Assembly: GCA_007693745.1 (NCBI GenBank)
Contig: REDA01000038.1
Coordinates: forward strand, 36,773-100,772
Direction of reading: 5' to 3'
Length of the DNA: 64,000 nucleotides
Source: Balneolaceae bacterium
GTDB taxonomy: Bacteria; Bacteroidota; Rhodothermia; Balneolales; Balneolaceae
Shown piece by piece: positions 27,218 through 35,596 of the stretch (within the stretch, counting starts at the first letter, position 1; every line of letters starts with the position of its first letter). Below the pieces are notes generated by a model. It made no database searches and had not been told where the DNA came from. It saw only the letters and a list, made by a program, of their open reading frames with translations. Both the position numbers and the translations under genes were made by a program.

Positions 27218-28507
27218 ATGGAGTTTTTTTATATCACCGGAGTTATCTTGCTGAGCGCCTTTTTCTCCGGCTCAGAGATGGCATTTATCTCTGCCAATAA
27301 ATTGAAGCTTGAAATTGAATCCAGAAAAAACAGCAGTATCAGCCGAACCCTCACCTATTTCCATCAGAATCCGGAGACATTTCTGACCACAACCCTGGTC
27401 GGAAATAATATTGTAAACGTTCTCTATGCCACGCTGATGGCCATTTTCCTGGCAGAGCCCATCAGATCACTCTACAGCGGCTTCTTCGGTGAACTCCCCT
27501 CTTCAGCCACTGTCCTCATCATCCAAACCATTGTCGCTTCTGTATTAATACTGATATTCGGTGAGATACTTTCGAAGGCGATTTTCAGGGTACATGCCGA
27601 TTTCATGGTCCGTTTTGTTGCACTGCCGCTGCGTGCGATTAACTTTCTCCTGTGGCCACTGATTGAACTATCTGACCGAACTGCACGGGTTCTCATCAAC
27701 CTGCTCCAAACCGGCAGCGAACATCCCGGAAAAATTTTTCGCCGACAGGATATTGAAATGATCTTCAAGGAGCTGCGAAACAGTGGAGGAAGTGAAGAAA
27801 TCGATCAGGATGACTCCGAGCTTCTCCATAATCTGCTCGAACTTTCCAACAAGAGGGTCAGGGAAACGATGGTTCCCCGAACCGAAATCGTTGCTGTTGA
27901 GAAAGAAGCCCGTATTGAAGAGCTGAAAAATGCGTTTATCGAATCAGGGTACTCCAAAATCCCGGTCTATCAGGAGAGTATTGATGATATCATCGGTGTG
28001 GTATTTGCATACGATCTCTTCAATAATCCAAATAGTATCAGCGATATTTTAAGGCCTGTAAAACTGATCCCCTCCAGTAAAAAGTCCAAAGATCTCCTCA
28101 CCGAATTCCGGCAAAGCAATACGTCCGTTGCCATCGTGATAGACGAATATGGAGGAACTGCAGGGATGGTAACCATCGAAGACCTCATTGAGGAAGTGGT
28201 AGGCGATATTCAGGATGAATATGACAAAGAATATGACATCATCAAGAAAATTGCTGATGACACTTTTCTGATATCCGGATCCGCTGAACTGGATGAACTC
28301 CTGGATGAGCACCCAGAAATTTTCCTTCCGCATTCGGAGGGAAATTTCGAAACCATAGCGGGATATATCATTCACCATCTTGGAAGAATCCCCAAAGTGA
28401 ATGAAGAAGTTCAGCTGCTGGGCAACACCTTTGTCATTTTAAAAGCTACACAAAGCAAACTGGAAAGTATTAAACTCATTTTAAACACCGGCGACCCTGT
28501 TGCTTAA
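27218..28507 (+). CDS. CNNM/CorC-HlyC family membrane protein with CBS domains
   Basis: A 429-residue protein. It has an N-terminal DUF21/CNNM membrane domain (about residues 1-190, starting with FSGSEMAFISANKLKLE and with TLVGNNIVNVLYA), a pair of CBS domains (about 205-335; RVRETMVPRTEIVAVE, VAIVIDEYGGTAGMVTIEDLIEEVVG), and the C-terminal CorC_HlyC domain (about 345-425). Family members are linked to magnesium or cobalt efflux and, as GldE, to gliding in Bacteroidota. It lies 2 bp after the hydratase gene and 36 bp before the AAA+ gene. It may be the membrane ion-homeostasis component of the operon. Confidence 0.9.
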   Translation: MEFFYITGVILLSAFFSGSEMAFISANKLKLEIESRKNSSISRTLTYFHQNPETFLTTTLVGNNIVNVLYATLMAIFLAEPIRSLYSGFFGELPSSATVLIIQTIVASVLILIFGEILSKAIFRVHADFMVRFVALPLRAINFLLWPLIELSDRTARVLINLLQTGSEHPGKIFRRQDIEMIFKELRNSGGSEEIDQDDSELLHNLLELSNKRVRETMVPRTEIVAVEKEARIEELKNAFIESGYSKIPVYQESIDDIIGVVFAYDLFNNPNSISDILRPVKLIPSSKKSKDLLTEFRQSNTSVAIVIDEYGGTAGMVTIEDLIEEVVGDIQDEYDKEYDIIKKIADDTFLISGSAELDELLDEHPEIFLPHSEGNFETIAGYIIHHLGRIPKVNEEVQLLGNTFVILKATQSKLESIKLILNTGDPVA

Positions 28508-28543
28508 TGCCAACGCACTCTTTTCAGTGCCTGAATAAATATT

Positions 28544-30256
28544 ATGGTAGATCACTATCCTGACTGGGCAAAACAGCTGGCTAAGAAATATCTCAGCCGC
28601 ACCCTCAATCAGTTTATTATACATGGAAATGTTCACGACCTTGTACCCCATCAGCAGGGAGGTGACACCCACTTTATGAGGCTCAAAACCTTCCTGGCTG
28701 AGGAGTTTTTCGGAAGCAGGGATCTCGTTCTCTTTTACGACCGTGCATCCGGCATCTGGTTCCGGGATGAAGAAACCCAAAAGGATTTCAGTGATGCTGT
28801 TTCTGTGAGAGATCCCTATGGTACCTCCGGCACACAGAAGAAACTGCCAAAAGATCCCGTTTCGGTTTTCTCTGCACTTGAACAGTATTTTCGTTCCAGA
28901 CTGGATCAGAACAGGCGCATTGCACTGATTATTGATTATGCTGAAACCATTGTTCCGGCGAATGAAGCCGGAAGCAGCGGTACGGAAGACCGCAATGCCC
29001 TTGTGTATCTTCTTAAATGGGCACATGATCCCCTTTTCCTGGCTGCTGACTTTACCGTGGCACTCATCTCGGAGAACCTGTCGGATCTGAACCGGTCCCT
29101 CATTCAGAACCCCTACTCTGCCGATATCCGCATCCCCCTGCCCGGCGAAAAAAACAGGCGGGCCTATATCGACCGTGAATCCAGCGACAGTGATTTTGCT
29201 GATTTCTCTTCTGTACCCAAACATGTGATGGCACAGATGACTGCCGGACTGGGTTATCTCAAGCTGAAAAGTATCCTCTATAATGCCAGGGAAAACGGGG
29301 AAAAAATCTCATTTGAATCACTCACAGCCACTAAAAAGGAACTTATCGAGGCCGAAGCCTACGGACTCCTTGAATTTGTTTCCACCGAGGGGAATCTCAA
29401 TCAGGTGGCAGGTCACACCCGGGTTAAAATACACCTTCGGGAAGCAATTCAAGCCTTGAAATCGGGAAGACATGATGTACTTCCGATGGGATACCTGGTT
29501 TGCGGACCTGTGGGTACAGGAAAAACATTTCTGGTAACCTCTTTTTCAGGTGAAGTGGGGATCCCCATGGTCAAACTGAAAAATTTCAGGAGTCAGTGGC
29601 AGGGAGTCACCGAGGGTAACCTGGAAAAAATTCTTAACCTGCTGAAAGCAATGGCTCCGGTGGCAGTGATGATCGACGAGGCAGATGCCTATCTTGGAGA
29701 CCGTGCTTCTTCGGGCGACAGCGGAGTCTCCAGCCGAGTCTTCTCCCAGATTGCCACGTTCATGAGCGACACCGCAAACCGGGGCAAAATTATCTGGTTT
29801 CTGATGACTGCCCGGCCCGATCTGATGCCTGTCGATTTGAAGAGACAGGGTCGTGCCGAGGAACATATAGCACTCTTTCCCCCGGAAACACGCGAAGAAC
29901 GGCTGGAATTGTATGAAGCCATGAAGAAAAAAACAGGTCTGATTACTCAGGATAATTATCTGCCTAAAGCCTTACTGAATGGCAGTCTCTCCTATTCCGG
30001 TGCCGATATGGAGGCCTCACTGACCCGTGCCAAATTCAGAACCGCAGCTCAGGGGCTGGAAGTCACCAGCCCTGAAATACTCGAAGAGGTGTTTGCCGAT
30101 TTCATCCCGCCCTCCTACCCCGAAGAGGTGGAGCTTCAGACACTGACTGCGGTTTCTGAATGCACATCCCTCTCACTGCTGCCTGAAAAGTATCAGAAAA
30201 TGGATCGTAAAAAAATGATGACAAGAATCCTCGAATTAAAGAAAACCATTCGGTAA
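28544..30256 (+). CDS. AAA+ ATPase with degenerate N-terminal AAA-like domain
   Basis: A 570-residue cytosolic protein. The C-terminal half is a standard AAA module: Walker A GPVGTGKT at 321-328, Walker B VMIDEAD with D378/E379, a sensor stretch IIWFLMTARPDLM, and arginine-rich ends RQGRAEEHIALFPP. The N-terminal 280 residues lack a P-loop but contain a Walker B-like RIALIIDYAET (D131) followed by TVALISENLSDLNRSL and DIRIPLP, so this may be an inactive AAA fold. It closes the PspA run and lies 4 bp before pheA. A remodelling role on PspA or on the coiled-coil proteins, similar to Vps4 on ESCRT-III, is an inference without direct support. Confidence 0.85.
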   Translation: MVDHYPDWAKQLAKKYLSRTLNQFIIHGNVHDLVPHQQGGDTHFMRLKTFLAEEFFGSRDLVLFYDRASGIWFRDEETQKDFSDAVSVRDPYGTSGTQKKLPKDPVSVFSALEQYFRSRLDQNRRIALIIDYAETIVPANEAGSSGTEDRNALVYLLKWAHDPLFLAADFTVALISENLSDLNRSLIQNPYSADIRIPLPGEKNRRAYIDRESSDSDFADFSSVPKHVMAQMTAGLGYLKLKSILYNARENGEKISFESLTATKKELIEAEAYGLLEFVSTEGNLNQVAGHTRVKIHLREAIQALKSGRHDVLPMGYLVCGPVGTGKTFLVTSFSGEVGIPMVKLKNFRSQWQGVTEGNLEKILNLLKAMAPVAVMIDEADAYLGDRASSGDSGVSSRVFSQIATFMSDTANRGKIIWFLMTARPDLMPVDLKRQGRAEEHIALFPPETREERLELYEAMKKKTGLITQDNYLPKALLNGSLSYSGADMEASLTRAKFRTAAQGLEVTSPEILEEVFADFIPPSYPEEVELQTLTAVSECTSLSLLPEKYQKMDRKKMMTRILELKKTIR

Positions 30257-30260
30257 AACC

Positions 30261-31409
30261 ATGTCTGAAGAATCCCTGGATCATATACGAAACCTGATTG
30301 ATCAGCTCGACGAGACCATTGTAAAAGCTCTCGGTGAGAGACAGCATATTATACAGAAAGTGATCTCTGGGAAACTGGAACGTGCCGATGAAATCCGTGA
30401 CCCCGAACGGGAGGAGCAACTGCTGGCAAAAATTCGTCAGAAAGCTCCCGAAGCCGGACTCGATCCCTATTTTCTCGAGCAGCTTTTCAGAGAAATCATT
30501 CAGAACTCGGTGCGCTATCAGACCCATATTCTGGTTGATCACCAAAACGAAAAACTTCACGAAGAAACCATCCGCATATCCTATCAGGGTACCGACGGCG
30601 CGTTCAGCCACCAGGCAGCCATGCGCCATTTTAAACATCGTTACTCCAAAGTGGAGTGTATTGGCTACACCCGGTTTGAAGAGGCTGCTGATGCCGTGGA
30701 ACGGGGGGAGGTAGATGTCTCCATTCTTCCCATTGAAAATACAACGGCCGGATCCATCAACGATACATATGACCTTCTGAATGAAAAAAACCTCTTTATC
30801 ACCGGTGAGGAAGTGCTTCATATCAACCACTGCCTGATGGCTCCGGAAGAGGTTCAGATCAGTAACATCCGAAGGATTATTTCACACCCCCAGGCAATTG
30901 CTCAGTGCAGCCGTTTTCTCACATCACTCCCCCGGTGTCAGGTTGAAACCTATTTCGATACAGCCATGGCGGCACGGAAAGTACGCGATGACGCCGACCT
31001 CTCCCAGGCTGCTATCGCCAGTTCCTACGCGGCTGAGATCTACGGACTTCACATCCTCAAAAGTAATCTGGCTAATCAGAGCGAAAATTTCACCCGGTTT
31101 GTGATCGTTGACCGAGAGCCACTCACATGTGATCCTCAGATCAACTGTAAAACGTCCCTGATATTTGCAACGGTTGATGAAAAAGGGGCTCTTCTGAATT
31201 GTCTGAATCTTCTCGGTGACAACGGAATCAACATGACCAAACTCGAATCGCGTCCCCGTATGGGTCACCCGTGGCAATCGCTCTTCTATCTGGACATCGA
31301 GGGCAACCAGAACGATCAGCGTATCTCAGATACACTAAAGAAACTTGAAAAAAAATCGCAGTATCTGAAGATCCTTGGCAGTTATCCGGTTCGTGAAGGT
31401 CGCTGGTAA
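30261..31409 (+). CDS. pheA: Bifunctional chorismate mutase / prephenate dehydratase (P-protein)
   Basis: A 382-residue cytosolic enzyme with three domains. An AroQ chorismate mutase covers about 1-90 (IRNLIDQLDETIVKALGERQ). A prephenate dehydratase covers about 105-285 (YQGTDGAFSHQAA, ILPIENTTAGSIND, NFTRFVIV). An ACT regulatory domain covers about 295-375 with the phenylalanine-binding KLESRPRMG. It converts chorismate to phenylpyruvate and is probably feedback-inhibited by phenylalanine. It starts 4 bp after the AAA+ stop, so it is probably transcribed with the PspA run although the function is unrelated. No attenuator is visible. Confidence 0.96.
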   Translation: MSEESLDHIRNLIDQLDETIVKALGERQHIIQKVISGKLERADEIRDPEREEQLLAKIRQKAPEAGLDPYFLEQLFREIIQNSVRYQTHILVDHQNEKLHEETIRISYQGTDGAFSHQAAMRHFKHRYSKVECIGYTRFEEAADAVERGEVDVSILPIENTTAGSINDTYDLLNEKNLFITGEEVLHINHCLMAPEEVQISNIRRIISHPQAIAQCSRFLTSLPRCQVETYFDTAMAARKVRDDADLSQAAIASSYAAEIYGLHILKSNLANQSENFTRFVIVDREPLTCDPQINCKTSLIFATVDEKGALLNCLNLLGDNGINMTKLESRPRMGHPWQSLFYLDIEGNQNDQRISDTLKKLEKKSQYLKILGSYPVREGRW

Positions 31410-31499
31410 TAAATCATTAGAAAACTCTAACGATAATTGGATGTGATGAAAGAGGATATTTTTATATTTTGATTCTAAAGAACCAGCAATCAACCTCTC

Positions 31500-31523
31500 C
31501 GCTTTGCAGTGATTTGCAGAGCG
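31500..31523 (+). promoter_or_regulatory. stem-loop upstream of the receiver-domain gene
   Basis: CGCTTTGCA at 31500-31508 pairs with TGCAGAGCG at 31515-31523 (one G-T wobble) around a 6-nt loop, 16 nt before the start codon. There is no T-run, so it is not a simple terminator of pheA; it may be an operator or a translational hairpin. Confidence 0.3.
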
Positions 31524-31539
31524 TTCAAAACCTTGTTCA

Positions 31540-31911
31540 ATGCGGATACTCATCATCGAAGATAATGCAGTGCTTTCACTTACATTGGAAGTGATGGTAA
31601 AAAAGATGGGTTTTTACGATATTGAAAAAGCATTTAGTGCTTGTGAAGCGATCCGGCTTATTGATGATTTTGACCCCGAGCTGCTCCTGGTTGACATCAA
31701 CCTCGACAGTGAAATGACAGGTATCGACGTGGTGAAAATTGCCCAGAAAAAGAGAGCCGATCTTCAGGTAATCTACACTACAGCTAATTCCGATATCTAT
31801 CATAAGGAACTGGCCGGGGAAACCGACTATGCTGGGTATCTTAGCAAGCCTTTGAATTATGATATCCTGAACAGCACAATACAAAACCTCACGGTTTCAA
31901 AAGCAGTCTGA
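31540..31911 (+). CDS. Single-domain response regulator (receiver domain)
   Basis: A 123-residue CheY-like receiver with the acidic pair E8/D9, the phosphoacceptor aspartate in ELLLVDINLD, the conserved Thr in VIYTTAN and the Lys in YLSKPLN. No output domain is present, so it should act by protein contact or relay phosphate. There is no histidine kinase in the window. It is separated from pheA by 130 bp and followed by a cupin gene after 95 bp. Such stand-alone receivers are common in Bacteroidota, and the partner is unknown. Confidence 0.92.
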   Translation: MRILIIEDNAVLSLTLEVMVKKMGFYDIEKAFSACEAIRLIDDFDPELLLVDINLDSEMTGIDVVKIAQKKRADLQVIYTTANSDIYHKELAGETDYAGYLSKPLNYDILNSTIQNLTVSKAV

Positions 31912-31964
31912 ACCTTCTTCTCCCGAGGTTTATTCCGTCACTTTCCCTTACTCTCAGGGTTTGC

Positions 31965-31972
31965 TATCTTTC
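31965..31972 (+). promoter_or_regulatory. candidate -7 promoter box upstream of the cupin gene
   Basis: TATCTTTC is a near match to TAnnTTTG, with TTTC at 31942-31945 spaced 19 nt upstream as a -33-like box. It lies 34 nt before the start codon at 32007. Confidence 0.38.
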
Positions 31973-32006
31973 GGATTAAATACATCATTCAGGCATTGGA
32001 AACTTT

Positions 32007-32519
32007 ATGGCCGGTAATATGACTGCTCTCAGCAAATACGAGATCTTTGGCTACGTCAGAAATCTCCTTCGGGACAAAGGCATCGAGATCGATCATGACG
32101 ATTCAACCCGCCCATGGGGTGGTTTTTTTGTGATCAAAGATTCATCACTGCCCCTGTTTATCGAATCTTTCTTTCCAAATACGGAAATAAAACCAGCCTT
32201 TGATAATCAGCCGCTCAGCCCAAAAATACTGCTCATTGAGCCCGGGAAAAGATTTTCCTGGCAGTATCATAAACGGCGATCTGAGATCTGGACTGTAGCC
32301 GAGGGTCGTGCCGGACTCATTACCTCAGCCGATGACCGGCAGGGAGAAATGACAGACTTCAGGGAAGGAGATATTGTACGGCTCGAATGCGGTACCCGCC
32401 ACCGGTTAATCGGACTCGACAGCTGGGGAATCATTGCAGAGATCTGGCAGCACACAGACCCAAACAACCCTTCCGATGAAGAGGATATTGTTCGCATTGA
32501 AGACGACTTCGGCAGATAA
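32007..32519 (+). CDS. Cupin protein, mannose-6-phosphate isomerase type II-like
   Basis: A 170-residue single-cupin protein. It has the TRPWGGFFVI start block (as in type II phosphomannose isomerase domains), the metal-binding FSWQYHKRRSEIWTVAEG (Gln/His/Glu pattern), and GDIVRLECGTRHRLIG with the second histidine. It resembles the C-terminal half of ManC/type II PMI proteins, so a phosphosugar isomerase is likely, but the substrate is not certain. An internal ATG (32019) is an alternative start. It lies 17 bp upstream of the GH3 gene on the same strand, which suggests sugar processing as the theme. Confidence 0.8.
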   Translation: MAGNMTALSKYEIFGYVRNLLRDKGIEIDHDDSTRPWGGFFVIKDSSLPLFIESFFPNTEIKPAFDNQPLSPKILLIEPGKRFSWQYHKRRSEIWTVAEGRAGLITSADDRQGEMTDFREGDIVRLECGTRHRLIGLDSWGIIAEIWQHTDPNNPSDEEDIVRIEDDFGR

Positions 32520-32536
32520 ACTCCATACAAAGAACT

Positions 32537-33682
32537 ATGACCTATCGATTTGTCACCCTGCTCATCCTGCTCAGCTCCCTTTTTTTTCATTCAGCCTGTT
32601 CACAAAACAGACAGACTACCCCTCAATATGATACCATTCCGCTGGAAACAAAGATCGGCCAGATGCTCATGGTTGGTTTCCACGGCTTTTCAGTAAGTGA
32701 CACCTCTCACATTATTCGGGATATTACGGAATACAAAACTGGCGGAGTCATCCTGTTTGACTATCATGTACCGGAAAGAAGTCCCAACCGTAACATTGAA
32801 TCTCCTTCACAGACCACACAACTGATACACGATCTTCAAGCACTGTCTGAAGTTCCGCTCTTTATGGCAGTGGATCAGGAAGGAGGGCGCGTTGCCAGGC
32901 TGAAAACCGACCGCGATTTTCCGCAACACCGTTCGGCAGCATACCTGGGCAAACTCAACAATCCCGATTCAACACGCTATTTTGCACGTTCAATGGCCAA
33001 ATCACTGCATGAACTGGGTTTTAACGTAAACTTTGCTCCGGTAGTGGATCTGAATACAAATCCTCAGAATCCTGTCATAGGAATGCTGGACCGGAGTTTT
33101 GGTCCGGATACGGATACGGTAACCATGCAGGCTTCAATCTTTCTCAATGAATTTACAAAACAGGGGATCCTCGGCGTTTTAAAACACTTTCCGGGTCATG
33201 GCAGTGCATGGAACGACTCACACGTGGGTATGGCCGATGTAACAGATACGTGGGATCCTGTTGAGCTCGAACCCTACCGGATGCTCGCAGAGGGCAACGA
33301 TCCCTTTGCCGTGATGACAGCTCATGTATTGAATCAAAACCTGGATAGTGAGTGGCCCGCCACACTCTCTGCTGTTATTCAGAACGGAATACTCAGAGAA
33401 GAGATCGGTTTTCAGGGAGTTTTGTTCTCAGATGACATGCAGATGGATGCCATCCGCTCATTCTACGGTCTGGAAACATCCGTGGAAAGAGCCATTGCGG
33501 CCGGAGTTGATGTACTCGTGTTTGCAAATAATTCTGTTTACGACCCGGAGATTGTCCCCACCGTGACCGCCATCATAAAAGATCTGGTGAATAGCGGAAC
33601 CATCAGTGAAGAGAGAATTGATCTCTCCTACCGGCGGATTATAGCGGAAAAAAACCGGCTGCTCTCGGGCAAGCTGGAGTAG
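32537..33682 (+). CDS. GH3 beta-N-acetylhexosaminidase (NagZ-like) lipoprotein
   Basis: A 381-residue glycoside hydrolase family 3 protein. The N-terminus is a lipoprotein signal (ILLSSLFFHSAC, cysteine near residue 22), so it should be anchored in the envelope, unlike cytosolic NagZ of E. coli. The catalytic domain shows VDQEGGRVARLK, the NagZ-type loop KHFPGHGSAWNDSH carrying the His/Asp dyad, and the nucleophile in LFSDDMQMDAI. There is no C-terminal second GH3 domain. It should release GlcNAc from muropeptides or chitooligosaccharides. It is probably co-transcribed with the cupin gene (17 bp upstream). Confidence 0.9.
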   Translation: MTYRFVTLLILLSSLFFHSACSQNRQTTPQYDTIPLETKIGQMLMVGFHGFSVSDTSHIIRDITEYKTGGVILFDYHVPERSPNRNIESPSQTTQLIHDLQALSEVPLFMAVDQEGGRVARLKTDRDFPQHRSAAYLGKLNNPDSTRYFARSMAKSLHELGFNVNFAPVVDLNTNPQNPVIGMLDRSFGPDTDTVTMQASIFLNEFTKQGILGVLKHFPGHGSAWNDSHVGMADVTDTWDPVELEPYRMLAEGNDPFAVMTAHVLNQNLDSEWPATLSAVIQNGILREEIGFQGVLFSDDMQMDAIRSFYGLETSVERAIAAGVDVLVFANNSVYDPEIVPTVTAIIKDLVNSGTISEERIDLSYRRIIAEKNRLLSGKLE

Positions 33683-33842
33683 AGATTCAAATACCCGGTT
33701 TTTTGACGAACAGAATTCCGTGTACAGATACAAGTTTTTTAACGTAAACCGGATCACTATTGTAATGCCGAAACCCATCAAAAAAATGGATGTGAATCTT
33801 TCGGCAAATCCGCCCTTTTATTAATTCTATAACGATTCATCT

Positions 33843-34769
33843 ATGTCACTGCTCCTGATTTCCCAAAACCGGGATATGGCACCCTTCAGAGATGCGATTC
33901 GAAGAGCAGATGCCGACATCGATACCGAGATCTGGCCGGATGTTCAATTTCCTGAAAGAGTGCTATTTGCTGTAGCCTGGAACCACCCGAAACAGGTGCT
34001 GCACCAATACAAAAATCTAAAAGCAGTCTCTTCACTTGGAGCCGGTGTTGATCACCTTGTCAGCGACACCACCCTTCCCCCTGAAATTCCGCTTACCCGT
34101 GTAGTCACAGCCTCCCTTGCAGATCAGATGGCTGATTTTGTACTTATGAGTGTCCTGAATCTGGTCAGGCGCAGTCACGATTACTTCCTGCAGCAGAAAA
34201 GGGTAAACTGGACAGTGCAGCCGGCGTATAAAAAGAGTGACATGACAACCGGTATCCTGGGGCTCGGTGAACTGGGCAGCTCATCCGCAAAAAAACTGGC
34301 CCGGGCCGGTTTCCACGTAACCGGATGGTCACGGACCAAAAAAGAGCTCTCCGGTGTTGAAACCTACAGCGAATCTGAGCTGGATCTCTTCTTGTCAGGT
34401 ACCAATATACTGGTCAATCTTTTACCCCTCACAAACGACACCGAGGGGATACTCGGCCTTAATCTTTTCAAAAAACTCAAACAACCGGCATTCCTCCTGA
34501 ATGCAGCACGTGGAGAACACCTCACGGAAGAAGACCTGATCTACGCTCTCGACAGTCATATACTTCAGCATGCTGTACTGGATGTATTTCAAACCGAACC
34601 CCTCCCCGATTCACACCCTTTCTGGAACCGGGAATCGGTCACAATCACCCCTCACATCGCCTCTGTTACTGATCCGGATGAAACGGCATTGTTGCTGATC
34701 GATAACTATAAAAGAGTTCTTTCCGGGCAGTCACTGCGGTTTACCGTCGACAAAATGAAGGGATACTGA
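33843..34769 (+). CDS. D-2-hydroxyacid dehydrogenase (glyoxylate/hydroxypyruvate reductase A-like)
   Basis: A 308-residue NAD(P)-dependent dehydrogenase of the GhrA branch. The dinucleotide loop is GILGLGELGSSSAKKL. The catalytic residues are Arg in NAARGEHL, Glu in FQTEPLPDSHPFW and His in ITPHIASVT. The basic WSRTKKE after the loop suggests NADPH. It should reduce glyoxylate or hydroxypyruvate. It follows the GH3 gene after 160 bp and is 4 bp ahead of the DUF2459 lipoprotein gene. Confidence 0.88.
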   Translation: MSLLLISQNRDMAPFRDAIRRADADIDTEIWPDVQFPERVLFAVAWNHPKQVLHQYKNLKAVSSLGAGVDHLVSDTTLPPEIPLTRVVTASLADQMADFVLMSVLNLVRRSHDYFLQQKRVNWTVQPAYKKSDMTTGILGLGELGSSSAKKLARAGFHVTGWSRTKKELSGVETYSESELDLFLSGTNILVNLLPLTNDTEGILGLNLFKKLKQPAFLLNAARGEHLTEEDLIYALDSHILQHAVLDVFQTEPLPDSHPFWNRESVTITPHIASVTDPDETALLLIDNYKRVLSGQSLRFTVDKMKGY

Positions 34770-34773
34770 AGAG

Positions 34774-35421
34774 ATGAAACAGGGATTAATTCTTTTTTTG
34801 GGACTCCTGGTATCGGCATGCCTCTCTCCGGTTCGTGAAATCTATCCTGAAGATGAGCTTAAGCGAACAGTTCCGGTTTATATCGTGAGCCATGGCTGGC
34901 ACGCAGGTATCGCCATTGAGGCAGGCTACATCCGGGATTTCCTGCCGGAGGATGACCGGATACCAGATACCCGAATACTTAAATTCGGATGGGGTGATGA
35001 AAGGTATTACTCTGAACCGGATGCAGGTTTCAGACTGATGCTCAGGGCTGCACTTCTTCCTACAAGAAGTGTAATCCATGTAGTCGGAACAGATCTGCCG
35101 ATAGAGCGCTATTTCCGCAACAGCACGGTGATCAGAATTCAGATCACTGACCCCGGAGCTGAGGAGTTTGGGCGATTTATCTCTGATCAGTTGCAACGAT
35201 CGCAGCAAGGTGAACTCATTTATGTTAGTGAGGGACTCTACTCCAGCAGCATTTTCTTTCAGGCCAAAGGCAGATACCACCTTCCGAAAACATCCAACCG
35301 CTGGACAGCCAGGGCGTTGCGAACCACAGGTTTCCCGATTACTCCCTTCTATGCCTTCACATCAGGGAATGTTCTTTATCAGGCCCGTAAAGGCGGCGAA
35401 GAGATCTCCGGTTCTCAGTGA
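34774..35421 (+). CDS. DUF2459 lipoprotein
   Basis: A 215-residue protein with a lipoprotein signal (LILFLGLLVSAC). The mature part opens with VPVYIVSHGWHAGIAIEAG and later has ILKFGWGDERYY, LLPTRSVIHVVG and GRYHLPKTSNRWTARALRTTGFPI, a pattern I recognise as DUF2459 (TIGR02117). The biochemical function of this family is not established; conserved His, Asp and the NRWTA block suggest a hydrolase-like site. It starts 4 bp after the dehydrogenase gene, so the two are co-transcribed. Confidence 0.8.
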   Translation: MKQGLILFLGLLVSACLSPVREIYPEDELKRTVPVYIVSHGWHAGIAIEAGYIRDFLPEDDRIPDTRILKFGWGDERYYSEPDAGFRLMLRAALLPTRSVIHVVGTDLPIERYFRNSTVIRIQITDPGAEEFGRFISDQLQRSQQGELIYVSEGLYSSSIFFQAKGRYHLPKTSNRWTARALRTTGFPITPFYAFTSGNVLYQARKGGEEISGSQ

Positions 35422-35596
35422 CAGCGTACCGGGAATCTATTTTGAATGAACTTCCGGATCGCGCCTAAGCAACGTATTCATACTGCAGATTTAATTCCTT
35501 ATCTTTCAGCACAATCCTGAATCAGGGTCAGAAATCCCGGACTCGGGGTTGGGTAAAATGCCATAACAGCAACATTCTGCTAAAACCCTCAATCTA

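Noticed and set aside
28481..29224. 247-codon minus-strand frame opposite the AAA+ gene
   Set aside because: Shadow of the N-terminal domain of a convincing gene; no domain recognised.
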